Part shown: piece by piece, positions 24,715-34,572 of the stretch
Layout: each line of letters begins with the position of its first letter
Position numbering within the stretch: the stretch's first letter is position 1
Assembly (NCBI RefSeq): GCF_900109355.1
Contig: NZ_FOBF01000004.1
Location: 532,965-596,964, forward strand
Source: Nonomuraea pusilla
GTDB taxonomy: Bacteria; Actinomycetota; Actinomycetes; Streptosporangiales; Streptosporangiaceae
Direction of reading: 5' to 3'
Length of the DNA: 64,000 nt
The notes under the pieces: model-generated
What the model was told of the DNA's origin: nothing
What the model saw: only the letters and a program-made list of their open reading frames with translations
The model's database searches: none
Program-made: the position numbers and the translations under genes

Positions 24715-25511
24715 CCCGCCGGCTGGGCGGGCCGGGCGTGGCCGCCGCCGTCCTGCTGGCCGCCATCGTGGCGATCACCCTGCTCGCTCCGCTGCTCGCG
24801 CCCTACAACCCCGACCTGCCCGACCTGTTCAACGCGCTGGGCGGCGCCACCGCCGCGCACCCGCTGGGCGGGGACGCCCTGGGCAGGGACGTGCTGTCCC
24901 GGCTGATGTACGGCGCGCGGACCACGCTGCTCGCCCCGGTGCTGGTGATCTGCGTCGCGAGCGCCGCGGGGACCACGCTGGCGATCGTCGCCGCCTGGGC
25001 GGGCGGCAAGGTCGACGCGGTCGTCTCCCGCCTGCTGGACGTGCTGTTCTCCGTGCCCGGCATCGTCTTCGCGCTGGTCACCGTGGCTGTGCTCGGTCCC
25101 GGCGTCCCCGGCGTGGTGATCGGCCTGGCCGTCGCCTACACCCCGTACGTCGCTCGGGTGGTGCGGAGCGCGGCGCTGCGTGAGCGCGGCCTGCCGTACG
25201 TGGCCGCCGCCTGGGTGCAGGGCCGTTCCGCGACCGCCATCTGCCTGCGCCACCTGCTGCCCAACCTGCGGCCGATCATCGTCGCCCAGTCGGTCTCCGC
25301 GCTCGGCTTCGCGGTGATCGACGTGGCGGCGGTCTCCTTCCTCGGGCTGGGGGTGCAGCCGCCCACCGCCGACTGGGGGTTGATGGTCAAGAGCGGGCTG
25401 GACAGCGCCATGCGGGGCCAGCCGCTGGAGGCGCTGAGCGCGGGGCTGCTGATCGCGCTGGTCGTGGCCGCGGTGAACCTGTTGGGTGATCGCCTGGGGA
25501 GGCAGTCGTGA
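24711..25511 (+). CDS. ABC importer permease, DppC type
   Basis: Second membrane subunit. The GTG at 24711 overlaps the previous stop (GTGA), matching the coupling used throughout the operon; a GTG at 24675 in the same frame would overlap by 40 bases. 266 residues. DppC hallmarks: HPLGGDALGRDVLSRLMYGA near the N-terminus and the contact loop YVAAAWVQGRSATAICLRHL. Confidence 0.94.
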   Translation: MTRRLGGPGVAAAVLLAAIVAITLLAPLLAPYNPDLPDLFNALGGATAAHPLGGDALGRDVLSRLMYGARTTLLAPVLVICVASAAGTTLAIVAAWAGGKVDAVVSRLLDVLFSVPGIVFALVTVAVLGPGVPGVVIGLAVAYTPYVARVVRSAALRERGLPYVAAAWVQGRSATAICLRHLLPNLRPIIVAQSVSALGFAVIDVAAVSFLGLGVQPPTADWGLMVKSGLDSAMRGQPLEALSAGLLIALVVAAVNLLGDRLGRQS

Positions 25512-26437
25512 GCCTGTTGACGTTGGAGGGCTTCGGCCTGGCCGTTCCGTACGGACGAGGCCGGCGGACGCTGGTGGAGCAGGTGGACCTGACCATCGGC
25601 AGGGGAGAAGCCGTCGGGCTGGTGGGGGAGTCGGGGTCGGGCAAGTCGATGACCGCGCGGGCGGTCATCGGCCTGACACCGCCGGGCGCCCGCGTGACCG
25701 GCCGGATCGTCTTCGACGGTGCCGAGGTGCCCTCGGGCAGGGCCCTGCGGCGGCTGCGGGCCGAGCGGATCGCGATGATCTTCCAGGATCCGCGGGCGCA
25801 CATCAACCCCGTCCGCAGCGTCGGCGACTTCCTCACCGAAGCCATGATCCACAACTTGGGGACGCCGGTGCGGCAGGCGTCGGCGCGAGCCGTGCGACTG
25901 CTCAAGGAGGTCGGCATCGGCGACGGCGAGCGGCGGCTGCGCCAGTACCCCCACGAACTGTCCGGCGGCCTGCTGCAGCGCGTCATGATCGCCTCCGTGC
26001 TCGCCGTCGAACCGGACCTGGTGCTGGCCGACGAGCCGACCACCGCACTGGACGTGACCAGCCAGTCGGAGGTCATGGCCATCCTGGACGAGCTGCGCCG
26101 CGAGCGAGGCATGGCCATGCTGCTGATCACCCACGACCTGGAGCTGGCCGCCGCCACCTGCGACCGGCTCGCCGTGATGTACGCGGGCCGGATCGTGGAG
26201 GACATCGACGGCGAGCCGCGCCACCCCTACACGCGTGGCCTCATGCGATCGCGGCCCAGCCTGGAGGAGGCCGTGCACCGGCTGCCGGTGATCCCCGGAC
26301 GCCCCGTGGCGGCGTTCGAGGCCGGGGAGGGCTGCGCGTTCGGGCCACGCTGCGACCTGGCCGAGCCCCGCTGCCGTGAGACGCGGCCGCCGTTCGTCCG
26401 AGGGGTCGCCTGCCTGCGAGCGGAGGAGACGGCATGA
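25508..26437 (+). CDS. ABC importer ATPase, DppD type
   Basis: ATP-hydrolysing subunit of 309 residues. Walker A GESGSGKS, Q-loop IFQDPRAHINP, signature LSGGLLQRV (the third position G and L differ slightly from LSGGQ), Walker B LVLADEPTT, His switch ITHDLE. A C-terminal oligopeptide-transporter extension with cysteines (GEGCAFGPRCDLAEPRC) is present. GTG start overlapping the preceding stop. Confidence 0.95.
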   Translation: MSLLTLEGFGLAVPYGRGRRTLVEQVDLTIGRGEAVGLVGESGSGKSMTARAVIGLTPPGARVTGRIVFDGAEVPSGRALRRLRAERIAMIFQDPRAHINPVRSVGDFLTEAMIHNLGTPVRQASARAVRLLKEVGIGDGERRLRQYPHELSGGLLQRVMIASVLAVEPDLVLADEPTTALDVTSQSEVMAILDELRRERGMAMLLITHDLELAAATCDRLAVMYAGRIVEDIDGEPRHPYTRGLMRSRPSLEEAVHRLPVIPGRPVAAFEAGEGCAFGPRCDLAEPRCRETRPPFVRGVACLRAEETA

Positions 26438-27219
26438 GCGTGATCGAAGCGGAGCGGCTACGCAAGGTGTACGGCGACGCCACCGCCGTGGACGAGGTCT
26501 CCTTCACCGTGGCCGAAGGTGAGTCGCTGGCCATCGTGGGAGAGTCCGGGTCGGGCAAGACCACGGTCGCGCGCATGCTGCTCGGCCTGGAGACGCCCAC
26601 CGCGGGAACGATCAGCGTCTGCGGCCGGCCGCGGCCGCCAGGCCGGGTGTCGGCGGGGGAGCGGCGCAGACGGGCGCGAGAGATCCAGATCGTCTTCCAG
26701 GACCCCTACTCCTCGCTGGACAGGCTCCAGCGGGCCGGCGACGTCATCGAGACGAGCCTCGCCCTGCACTTCCCGCTCACCCCCGCCGAGCGGCGGAAGA
26801 AGGCGCTGGACCTGTTCGAGTCCGTGGGCCTGGCCGAGCGCCACGCCGCGATGCTGCCGAGGCAGCTCTCAGGAGGGCAGCGCCAGCGCGTGGCGATCGC
26901 CCGCGCCCTGGCGGTGGAGCCGCGCGTGCTGGTGCTGGACGAGGCGGTCGCCGCGCTCGACGTCTCGATCCAGGCCCAGATCCTCAACCTGCTCGCCGAC
27001 ATCCGGGAGCAGCGGTCGATCAGCTACGTCTTCATCTCCCACGACCTGGCCGTGGTCAACCAGATCAGCGACACGGCGATCGTGATGCGTCACGGCCGCG
27101 TGGTGGAGCGGGGAAACACCCGCGACCTGCTGCGCGAGCCGCAGGAGGACTACACCAGAGCCCTGCTGGCCGCCGTACCCAGGCCCGGATGGAAGCCGAC
27201 CCGGAGAAACGCACAGTGA
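26434..27219 (+). CDS. ABC importer ATPase, DppF type
   Basis: Second ATPase of the importer, 261 residues. Walker A GESGSGKT, Q-loop FQDPYSSLD, signature LSGGQRQRV, Walker B VLVLDEAVAALD (the usual DEPT is DEAV), His switch ISHDLAV. It lacks the cysteine-bearing C-terminal extension of its partner. ATGA overlap with the upstream gene and GTGA with the next, so expression is coupled on both sides. Confidence 0.95.
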   Translation: MSVIEAERLRKVYGDATAVDEVSFTVAEGESLAIVGESGSGKTTVARMLLGLETPTAGTISVCGRPRPPGRVSAGERRRRAREIQIVFQDPYSSLDRLQRAGDVIETSLALHFPLTPAERRKKALDLFESVGLAERHAAMLPRQLSGGQRQRVAIARALAVEPRVLVLDEAVAALDVSIQAQILNLLADIREQRSISYVFISHDLAVVNQISDTAIVMRHGRVVERGNTRDLLREPQEDYTRALLAAVPRPGWKPTRRNAQ

Positions 27220-28673
27220 GCACTCTCGTCAAGGCGTCGTTCGTCATCGGTTTCGACGGCGACGACCACGTCATCCACCGCGACGGGTGCGTCGTCTACG
27301 ACCGCGACCGGATCGTCCACGTCGGCCGCTCCTACGACGGCACGGTCGACGAGGTGATCGACGCCGGCGCGGCGGTCGTCGGACCCGGTTTCATCGACCT
27401 GGACGCCCTCGCCGACATCGACCACGCCATCCTCGACACCTGGCACGCCGACTCCGCCGGGCTGCAGTGGTCGCACGACTACGCCGTCAACCGGCGCCGC
27501 GCCGTCTTCCCCGTCGAGGACACCCTCTTCATCCGGGAGTACGCCCTCACCCAGCTCATCCGCAACGGCATCACCACCGCGATGCCGATCGCGGCCGAGA
27601 CGCACAGCGCCTGGGCCGAGTCGTACGAGGAACTCGCCGGCGTCGTGGAGATCGCCGGACGGCTCGGCCTGCGCATGTACCTGGGGCCGTCCTACCGCTC
27701 CGGCGTGCCGGTGGTGCGTGCCGACGGCGTCAGGGACGTGCACTGGGAGCCCGCGCTCGGCGAGAAGGGGCTCGCCGACGCGGTCCGCTTCGTCCGGGAC
27801 TTCGACGGCGCCCACGACGGCCGGATCCGGGGGGCGTTGCTGCCCTGCCGCATCGAGACCGTCACCCTCGACCTGCTGCGCGCCACCGCCCGAGCCGCCG
27901 CGGACCTGGGTTGCCTGGTCCGCCTGCACTGCATGCAGGGGTTCACGGAGCTGCGGCTGCTGCGCGAGTGGTACGGCCGGCACCCGCTGGACGTGCTGGC
28001 GGAGGTGGGCCTGCTCGGCCCCCGGCTGCTGATCCCGCACGCCCTCTACCTCGGAGACCCCGAGACGCCGCATCAGGGATCACCGGACCGGCTCGCGGCC
28101 CTGGCCGGGATCGTGCACTGCCCCCTCACCTTCGTCAGGTACGGGGACGCGCTCCGCGACTTCGACCGTTACCGGGAGGCCGGGGTGAACGTGGCGCTGG
28201 GCACCGACTCCTTCCCCCCCGACATGATCCGCAACATGGACTACGGCGGCAACCTGGCCAAGCTGGTCACCGGACGGCTGGAGGCAGGCTCGGCCGCCGA
28301 CTACTACCGGGCCGCCACGCTGGGCGGCGCCCGCGCGCTGGGCCGGGACGACCTGGGCCGGCTCGCCCCCGGCGCCAAGGCCGACCTGGTCGTCGTGGAC
28401 CTCTCCGGCCCGCGCACCGGCCCCGTCGACGACCCGGTCAGGACGATGCTGATGAACTGCACGGGCGCCGACGTGTCCACCGTGGTGATCGACGGCCGGA
28501 CGGTGATGCGCGACCGGATGATCCCCGGGGTGGACGAGGAGTCGGCGCGGCTTCGCGCGCAGAGGTGTTTCGAGACGATGAAGGCCGCCTACTCCGAGCG
28601 CGACCACCTGCGCCGCGACCCGTCGGCGCTGTTCCCCGGGTCGTTCCGCGACGGCGCGGAGGCCGGCTCATGA
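27216..28673 (+). CDS. Amidohydrolase (TRZ/ATZ chlorohydrolase-like) without the N-terminal HxH
   Basis: 485-residue amidohydrolase-superfamily protein starting at GTG 27216 (GTGA overlap). Family features: N-terminal beta sandwich, PGFIDLDALADIDH where most members have PGxxxxHxH, the metal-type His in RLHCMQGF and IPHALYL, and GTDSFPPDM. The loss of the paired histidines means either a mononuclear site using other ligands or a different subfamily; it does not look decayed. By context it acts on an imported cyclic nitrogen compound or its derivative. Confidence 0.85.
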   Translation: MSTLVKASFVIGFDGDDHVIHRDGCVVYDRDRIVHVGRSYDGTVDEVIDAGAAVVGPGFIDLDALADIDHAILDTWHADSAGLQWSHDYAVNRRRAVFPVEDTLFIREYALTQLIRNGITTAMPIAAETHSAWAESYEELAGVVEIAGRLGLRMYLGPSYRSGVPVVRADGVRDVHWEPALGEKGLADAVRFVRDFDGAHDGRIRGALLPCRIETVTLDLLRATARAAADLGCLVRLHCMQGFTELRLLREWYGRHPLDVLAEVGLLGPRLLIPHALYLGDPETPHQGSPDRLAALAGIVHCPLTFVRYGDALRDFDRYREAGVNVALGTDSFPPDMIRNMDYGGNLAKLVTGRLEAGSAADYYRAATLGGARALGRDDLGRLAPGAKADLVVVDLSGPRTGPVDDPVRTMLMNCTGADVSTVVIDGRTVMRDRMIPGVDEESARLRAQRCFETMKAAYSERDHLRRDPSALFPGSFRDGAEAGS

Positions 28674-29959
28674 ACCGCGCCGACGCCTTCGCCGAGTTCA
28701 CCGCCGGACTCGCCGCCGAACTCGACACCCGGCTCGCCGCGGCGGACGAGCGGCTGCGTACGGCCTACCCGGGCGAGACGCCCGGCCGGCAGCCGGTGCA
28801 CACCGTCTACGTCCCGGCCGACCGCTACACCGCGGACACCGTACGGACATGGGGCCGGCAGGCCCGGGCGGCGCTGGCCGAGCACGGCCGGACCGCCGCC
28901 GAGTTCGCCGACGCGCTCGGCCTGCCGCCGCGGACGGCGGCCGAGGTGTACGACCGGGTCCGGGCCAAGCTGGAGCGGGAACCGGTCGAAGACCTGAGGA
29001 TCGACTTCGAGGACGGCTACGGCGACCGCTCGGACGCGGACGAGGACACCACCGCCCGGGCCGCGGCGAAGGCCCTCGCCGCGGCCGTCGCCTCCGGCGG
29101 CGGCTCGCCCTTCTGCGGCATCCGGTTCAAGAGTCTCGAGGCGCCGACCCGGCGGCGCGGCCTGCGCACCCTGGCGCTCTTCCTGGAGACCCTCGGCCCG
29201 CCGCCCGACGGCTTCGTCGTCACGCTCCCGAAAGTGACCTCCGTCGCGCAGGTGGAGGCGATGGTGCTGGCCGGCGAGCGGCTGGAAGCGGCGTACGGGC
29301 TGGAACACGCAAGCCTGCGGTTCGAGATCCAGGTGGAGACACCGCAGGCGGTCCTCGGCGCGGACGGCGTCTCGCCGCTGGCGCCGATGATCCACGCCTC
29401 GGCCGGGCGCTGCACGGGCCTGCACTACGGCGCCTACGACTACTCGGCGGCGCTCGGGGTGCCGGCGGCGTACCAGAGCGTGGAGCATCCGGTCGCCGAC
29501 CACGCCAAGGCGGTGATGCGGGTCGCCGCCGCCGGCACCGGCGTGCGCGTCTGCGACGGCTCGACCAACGTCCTCCCGGTCGGCGGCGCCGGCGCGGTCC
29601 GCGCCGCCTGGCGACTGCACGCGCGCCTGGTCACGCGCGCGCTGGAGGGCGGCATCCACCAGGGCTGGGACCTGCATCCGGCCCAGCTCCCGAGCCGGTA
29701 CGCCGCCGTCTACGCCTTCTTCAGGGAAGGGTTGCCGGCCGCGGCCGCCCGGCTGCGCGGCTACCTGGAGCAGGAGGAGTCCGGCTTCCTCGACGAGCCC
29801 GCGACCGTCCGGGCGATGGCCGGGTTCCTCGCCCGAGGTCTCGACTGCGGCGCTGTCGGCGAGGCCGAGCTCCACACCCTCACCGGCGTCGCCCCGCTCG
29901 AACTGCGCGCCCTCACCCGTCCGCCGGGTGCGCGCGGCGGCGACGGGACGGGTGCCTGA
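28670..29959 (+). CDS. HpcH/HpaI (CitE-like) aldolase-family protein, DUF6986-like
   Basis: 429 residues with the CitE-type TIM barrel. Seen: DLRIDFEDGYGDR (acidic loop), FCGIRFKSLEA, FVVTLPKVTSVAQVEAMV and the metal-binding FEIQVETPQAV. Longer than ordinary CitE lyases (about 290), with an N-terminal extension of about 90 residues and a C-terminal helical part, as in the DUF6986 group. It could join or split a C2 unit such as the glyoxylate made from ureides (inference). ATGA overlap with the amidohydrolase. Confidence 0.8.
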   Translation: MNRADAFAEFTAGLAAELDTRLAAADERLRTAYPGETPGRQPVHTVYVPADRYTADTVRTWGRQARAALAEHGRTAAEFADALGLPPRTAAEVYDRVRAKLEREPVEDLRIDFEDGYGDRSDADEDTTARAAAKALAAAVASGGGSPFCGIRFKSLEAPTRRRGLRTLALFLETLGPPPDGFVVTLPKVTSVAQVEAMVLAGERLEAAYGLEHASLRFEIQVETPQAVLGADGVSPLAPMIHASAGRCTGLHYGAYDYSAALGVPAAYQSVEHPVADHAKAVMRVAAAGTGVRVCDGSTNVLPVGGAGAVRAAWRLHARLVTRALEGGIHQGWDLHPAQLPSRYAAVYAFFREGLPAAAARLRGYLEQEESGFLDEPATVRAMAGFLARGLDCGAVGEAELHTLTGVAPLELRALTRPPGARGGDGTGA

Positions 29960-29960
29960 C

Positions 29961-30743
29961 ATGCGCATCCTCATCGTGAACGTGAACACCACCGCGTCGA
30001 TGACCGACACGATCCGCGCCCAGGCCGCGGCGCACGCGTCGCCGGGCGTCGAGATCGTCGGCCTCACTCCGTCGTTCGGGCCCGAGTCGGTGGAGGGGAA
30101 CTTCGAGAGCTACCTGGCGGCGGTCGCCGTGATGGACCGGGTCGTCCGGTACGACGAGCCGTACGACGCGGTGATCCAGGCCGGATACGGCGAGCACGGC
30201 CGTGAGGGGCTGCAGGAGCTGCTCGACGTCCCCGTGGTGGACATCACCGAGGCGGCCGCGCAGGTCGCGATGCTGATCGGACGCACGTACTCGGTCGTCA
30301 CCACCCTGGACCGCGCCGTGCCGCAGATCGAGGACAGGCTGCGGCTCGCCGGGCTGGCCGGCCGGTGCGCGTCGATCAGGGCCAGCGGCCTGTCGGTCCT
30401 CGAACTGGAGAGGGAGCCCGGCCTGGCCGTCGAGGCGATCGTCGCGCAGGCCCGCAGAGCCGTCGTCGACGACCGGGCCGAGGTGATCTGCCTCGGGTGC
30501 GGCGGAATGGCCGGCCTCGACCAGGCGATCACCTGCGCCACCGGGGTGCCCGTCGTCGACGGCGTCGCCGCCGCGGTCGCCCTCGCCGAAGGGCTCGTCC
30601 GGCTCGGCCTCACCACCAGCAAGGTACGCACCTACGGGACGCCCCGCCCCAAGACCGTGACCGGGTGGCCGATCGCCGCCGGGACCGCGGCCGGCGTCCG
30701 GCCGGCCGACGCGGGACGGCCGGGCCAGGGAGGTGGCGCCTGA
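29961..30743 (+). CDS. Asp/Glu/hydantoin racemase family protein (allantoin racemase-like)
   Basis: 260 residues, ATG at 29961 two bases after the upstream stop. N-terminus [18 protein letters not shown] and the C-terminal half motif [12 protein letters not shown] are typical of hydantoin/allantoin racemases. The second catalytic Cys (LGCGGM) is present, but the position of the first, normally ACFGDPG, reads AGYGEHG, so one of the two acid/base cysteines is missing. It may be a one-sided epimerase or another reaction. Immediately followed by allantoinase (TGATG overlap), which favours a role in ureide stereochemistry. Confidence 0.85.
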   Translation: MRILIVNVNTTASMTDTIRAQAAAHASPGVEIVGLTPSFGPESVEGNFESYLAAVAVMDRVVRYDEPYDAVIQAGYGEHGREGLQELLDVPVVDITEAAAQVAMLIGRTYSVVTTLDRAVPQIEDRLRLAGLAGRCASIRASGLSVLELEREPGLAVEAIVAQARRAVVDDRAEVICLGCGGMAGLDQAITCATGVPVVDGVAAAVALAEGLVRLGLTTSKVRTYGTPRPKTVTGWPIAAGTAAGVRPADAGRPGQGGGA

Positions 30744-32083
30744 TGGCCGAGCTGGACCTGGTGTTCAGGGCCCGCCGGGTGGTCACCGCGGCCGGAGAGG
30801 TGGCGCGCAGCGTCGGCGTACGGGGCGGGACGGTCGCCGCGGTCGAGCCGCTGGACGCGGATCTCGCGGCCACCGAGGTGATCGAGCTCGGCGACGACGA
30901 GGTGCTCCTGCCCGGACTCGTGGACACCCATGTGCACGTGAACGACCCCGGCAGGGCCGAGTGGGAGGGATTCGGGAGCGCCACCCGGGCGGCCGCGGCC
31001 GGCGGCGTCACGACGATCATCGACATGCCGCTCAACAGCGTCCCGCCGACCACCGACGCGGAGGCGCTGCGGGCGAAGCGGAACGCCGCCGAGGGCCGGG
31101 TGCACGTCGACGTCGGCTTCTGGGGCGGTGCCGTGCCCGGCAACCTGCGCGAGCTGCGCGGGCTGCACGACGCGGGCGTGTTCGGATTCAAGTGCTTCCT
31201 GCTGCACTCCGGCGTGGACGAGTTCCGCCACCTGGAGCCGGACGAGCTGGCGGACGCGCTGCGGGAGATCCGCGGGTTCGACGCGCTGATGGTCGTGCAC
31301 GCCGAGGACCCGGACGTGATCGACCGTGCCCCCGCCGCGCGTGGCGCGCGCTACCGGGATTTCCTGCGCTCCCGCCCGCGCGGTGCGGAGAACCTCGCGA
31401 TCGCGCGGGTGATCGAGCTGGCCCGCCGGACCGGCTGCCGGGTGCACATCCTGCACCTGTCCAGCTCGGACGCGCTGCCGATGATCCGCTCGGCCCGGCA
31501 CGACGGCGTCCGGATCACCGTGGAGACCTGCCCGCACTACCTGACGTTCAGCGCCGAGGAGATCGCCGAGGGGGCCACCCAGTTCAAGTGCTGCCCGCCG
31601 ATCCGCGAGGCGGCCAACCGCGAGTCGCTCTGGCAGGGGCTCGCCGACGGCACGATCGACTGCGTCGTCTCCGACCACTCGCCGTGCACACCTGAGCTCA
31701 AGCGGTTCGACAGCGGCGACTTCGGCCTCGCCTGGGGCGGCATCGCGTCCCTGCAGCTCGGCCTGCCCGCGGTGTGGACCGAGGCGAGACGGCGCGGCCA
31801 CACGCTGGCCGACGTGGCGCGCTGGACGGCCGGACGTCCCGCGGAGCTGGCGGGACTGGCCCGCAAGGGCCGGATCGCGCCGGGCTACCAGGCCGACTTC
31901 TGCGTGTTCGCGCCCGACCAGGTGTTCACGGTCGACAAGGAGCGGCTGCACCACCGCAACCCCGTGACGCCCTACCACGGCCGATCGCTCGCCGGGGTCG
32001 TCCGCGCCGGTTGGCTGCGCGGCGTACGGATCGATGTCGACGGCCCGCCGAAGGGCCGACTGCTCAACCGAGGAGAAGCATGA
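30743..32083 (+). CDS. allB: Allantoinase
   Basis: Dinuclear amidohydrolase that opens the hydantoin ring of allantoin to allantoate. 446 residues, normal size. Motifs: [17 protein letters not shown] (HxH plus the allantoinase GRxEWEGF), [10 protein letters not shown] (carboxylated Lys), VHAED, HILHLSS and DHSPC. These separate it from dihydroorotase and hydantoinase. The start overlaps the racemase-like stop by one base and the end overlaps allantoicase. Confidence 0.94.
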   Translation: MAELDLVFRARRVVTAAGEVARSVGVRGGTVAAVEPLDADLAATEVIELGDDEVLLPGLVDTHVHVNDPGRAEWEGFGSATRAAAAGGVTTIIDMPLNSVPPTTDAEALRAKRNAAEGRVHVDVGFWGGAVPGNLRELRGLHDAGVFGFKCFLLHSGVDEFRHLEPDELADALREIRGFDALMVVHAEDPDVIDRAPAARGARYRDFLRSRPRGAENLAIARVIELARRTGCRVHILHLSSSDALPMIRSARHDGVRITVETCPHYLTFSAEEIAEGATQFKCCPPIREAANRESLWQGLADGTIDCVVSDHSPCTPELKRFDSGDFGLAWGGIASLQLGLPAVWTEARRRGHTLADVARWTAGRPAELAGLARKGRIAPGYQADFCVFAPDQVFTVDKERLHHRNPVTPYHGRSLAGVVRAGWLRGVRIDVDGPPKGRLLNRGEA

Positions 32084-33222
32084 CTTTCGCCCGCTTTCCT
32101 GACCTGGCCTCGCGTGCGCTGGCCGGCAGCGTCGTGTACGCCAACGACGAGCTGTTCGCCGAAAGGGAGAACCTGATCAAGCCTGGGCCCGCCGTCTTCT
32201 CGGCGGAGGACTTCGGCCACAAGGGCAAGGTGTACGACGGCTGGGAGACCCGTCGCCGTCGCGAGCCGGGGAACGACCACGCGATCGTCCGGCTCGGTGT
32301 CCCGGGAGTGGTGCGCGGCGTGGTGATCGACACCGCCTGGTTCAAGGGCAACCATCCGCCGTACGCCTCGGTGGAGGCGACCAGCGTCGAGGGGGCTCCG
32401 TCAGCGGCGGAGCTGGAGCGGGCGAGCTGGGAGACGATCGTCGAGAAGAGCGCGATCAAGGGTGACACCGGGAACGCGTTCGAGGTGACGGACCGGCGAC
32501 GCTGGACGCATGTCCGGCTCAGCATCCACCCCGACGGCGGGGTGGCCCGGTTCCGGGTGCACGGCGAGCCGGTGCCGGATCCGCGGTTCCTCGACGGCAC
32601 GATCGACCTGGCCGCGCTGGAGCACGGGGGAGCCGTGGTGGGCTGCTCGAACTCCTTCTACTCCTCGCCGGTGCACCTGCTGCTGCCCGGCAGGGCCAGG
32701 GTCATGGCGGACGGCTGGGAGAACGCCCGCCGCCGCGACGACGGCAACGACCATGTGACGATCAGGCTGGCGGCCCGTGGCCAGGTCCGCCGCGTGGAGA
32801 TCGACACGTCGTGCTTCGTCGGCAACGCGCCCGGCTGGGCCTCGCTGCGCGGGACGGACGCCGATCACCCGGATGAGGACGCCGAGTGGTTCGACCTGGT
32901 GCCGAGGACCCGGCTGCAGCCGGACACCCGGCACTTCCTCCGCTCGGTGTCCGCCCCGCCGGTGACCCACGTCCGGCTCGACGTCTTCCCCGACGGCGGC
33001 CTGGCCAGGCTCAGGGTGCACGGCGAGCTGGACGCGGGCGCGCACCGGGCGGCCGTGCTCCGCTGGCTCGACCTGCTCCCCGCCGGACACGCCGTCCAGG
33101 TGCTCCGCGAAGCCGGTGCGTCCGGCCGATCCGCCGAGGAGTTCCTTCGCCGGCGACCGCTCGCCGACGGCGGCGTGCTGCCCCCGGCGGTGCTCTCCGC
33201 CTTCCTGGGAGAACGCCGGTGA
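32080..33222 (+). CDS. alc: Allantoicase
   Basis: Hydrolyses allantoate to ureidoglycolate and urea. 380 residues made of two homologous jelly-roll repeats: the first with [15 protein letters not shown] and [11 protein letters not shown], the second with [15 protein letters not shown] and [11 protein letters not shown]. About 50 residues follow the second repeat (from [13 protein letters not shown]), a small extra helical tail. GAGGAG precedes the ATG at 32080. Last gene of the operon; ureidoglycolate lyase and urease are not in the window. Confidence 0.94.
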   Translation: MTFARFPDLASRALAGSVVYANDELFAERENLIKPGPAVFSAEDFGHKGKVYDGWETRRRREPGNDHAIVRLGVPGVVRGVVIDTAWFKGNHPPYASVEATSVEGAPSAAELERASWETIVEKSAIKGDTGNAFEVTDRRRWTHVRLSIHPDGGVARFRVHGEPVPDPRFLDGTIDLAALEHGGAVVGCSNSFYSSPVHLLLPGRARVMADGWENARRRDDGNDHVTIRLAARGQVRRVEIDTSCFVGNAPGWASLRGTDADHPDEDAEWFDLVPRTRLQPDTRHFLRSVSAPPVTHVRLDVFPDGGLARLRVHGELDAGAHRAAVLRWLDLLPAGHAVQVLREAGASGRSAEEFLRRRPLADGGVLPPAVLSAFLGERR

Positions 33223-33249
33223 CCCGCTCCGCGGACGTCGGCGCGCGAC

Positions 33250-33287
33250 GGCCGGCTGGTCCGAGGCCGGCCCGCGATCAGCCGGCC
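33250..33287. terminator. Possible bidirectional terminator between convergent operons
   Basis: GGCCGGCT (33250-33257) and AGCCGGCC (33280-33287) form an 8-base stem in the 55-base gap between allantoicase and the convergent monooxygenase. The right arm overlaps the monooxygenase stop. Loop of 22 bases, so strength is uncertain. Confidence 0.4.
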
Positions 33288-34555
33288 GGGTCCGAGGACG
33301 AGGCGTCGAGAGGGATCGGGCGGAACATCTCCGGCTCGTCCTCGGGGGTCAGCGCCGTGGGACCGAAGATCCAGTCGACGAACGAGTAGTCGTGGACGTC
33401 GCGTCCGCGCAGCAGGGCGTTGCGCCGCAGCCTCCGGGCGCCCTCGAGGTGCCACAGCTCGCCCCAGGCCCGAGCGGTGGTGACGACCCGGCGGCAGTGC
33501 TCGGGCCGCACAGCCTCGTAGGCGGCGAGCACCGTGTCCCAGTCCACGCCCGAGCCGTGCCCGGCCCGCCGGGCACGCTGGGCGGCGACGTGCTCGCCGA
33601 GCACCCAGCCGTCCTCGATCGCCATGATCGCACCCTGCGCCATGTACTGCAGGGGAGGGTGCGCGGCGTCGCCGAGCAGCGCGATCCGGCCGGTCACCCA
33701 GGTCGTGATCGGGTCGCGGTCGTACATCCGCCACCACCGGTCGCGCCACATCAGCGGCAGCCCCTTCCGGACCTGCTCGCAGGTCCCGGCGAACGCCGCG
33801 TCCAGCTCGTCGGGGGTCCCCCAGTCGTCCTCGCCGGCCAGCGCCTTCGGCGACTCGAACACGGCGACCTGGTTGAACGTCTCCCCGCCCCGCAGCGGGT
33901 ACTGCACGAAGTGACAGCGCGGGCCGACGTACACGACGACGTCGTCCTCGTGGACGCCGTTGCCGGCGACCCGCTCGAACGGCACGGCGCCGCGGTAGGC
34001 GACGTACCCGGAGCTCACCGGCTCGTCCCGGACCAGCAGCTCGCGGGCGACCGAGTGCAGCCCGTCGGCGGCGATCACGACCTCCGCCTCGTCGGCGCGG
34101 CCGTCGGCGAAACCGGCCCGGGCGCCGCCGTCGACGTTCTCGTACGAGGTGCAGCGGGCGTCGGTCAGGAGCTCGACGCCCGCCCGGTCACAGGCGCGGA
34201 GCAGGATCCCGTGCAGGTCGCTGCGGTGGATCACCAGGTAGGGGTGGCCGTAACGGCGTTCGACGTCGCGGAGGTCGAGCCGGGTCAGCTCGCCGCCGTC
34301 CACGGCGTCCTTCATGACCATGGTCTCGGGCAGCACGCCGAGGGCGGTGGCCTCCTGGAGCAGCCCGTAGCGGTCGAGGATGCGGGTGCAGTTCGGCGCG
34401 AGCTGCAGCCCCGCGCCGACCTCGCCGAACGCGGACGCCTGCTCGTACACCCTGACCCGCAGGCCCTGACGGGTCAGGGCGAGCGCGGTGGAGAGGCCGC
34501 CGATGCCGCCTCCGACGACGATCACGTCGGCGCGGGTGGAGGGGGAGGTGCCCAT
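33278..34555 (-). CDS. FAD-dependent monooxygenase, 3-hydroxybenzoate 6-hydroxylase-like
   Basis: Class A flavoprotein hydroxylase of 425 residues, NAD(P)H-dependent. FAD motifs: VVGGGIGGLSTALAL near the N-terminus, VIAADGLHS, and GRIALLGDAAHPPLQYMAQG. Salicylate- and 3-hydroxybenzoate-hydroxylases share this architecture; the gentisate dioxygenase, isomerase and hydrolase upstream in the same operon make 3-hydroxybenzoate 6-hydroxylation to gentisate the best assignment. Start: ATG at 34555 with AAGGA 7 bases upstream; an ATG at 34582 overlaps the previous gene and lacks a site. Confidence 0.88.
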   Translation of the reverse strand: MGTSPSTRADVIVVGGGIGGLSTALALTRQGLRVRVYEQASAFGEVGAGLQLAPNCTRILDRYGLLQEATALGVLPETMVMKDAVDGGELTRLDLRDVERRYGHPYLVIHRSDLHGILLRACDRAGVELLTDARCTSYENVDGGARAGFADGRADEAEVVIAADGLHSVARELLVRDEPVSSGYVAYRGAVPFERVAGNGVHEDDVVVYVGPRCHFVQYPLRGGETFNQVAVFESPKALAGEDDWGTPDELDAAFAGTCEQVRKGLPLMWRDRWWRMYDRDPITTWVTGRIALLGDAAHPPLQYMAQGAIMAIEDGWVLGEHVAAQRARRAGHGSGVDWDTVLAAYEAVRPEHCRRVVTTARAWGELWHLEGARRLRRNALLRGRDVHDYSFVDWIFGPTALTPEDEPEMFRPIPLDASSSDPAG

Positions 34556-34572
34556 GGGGTCCGTCCTTGTCG

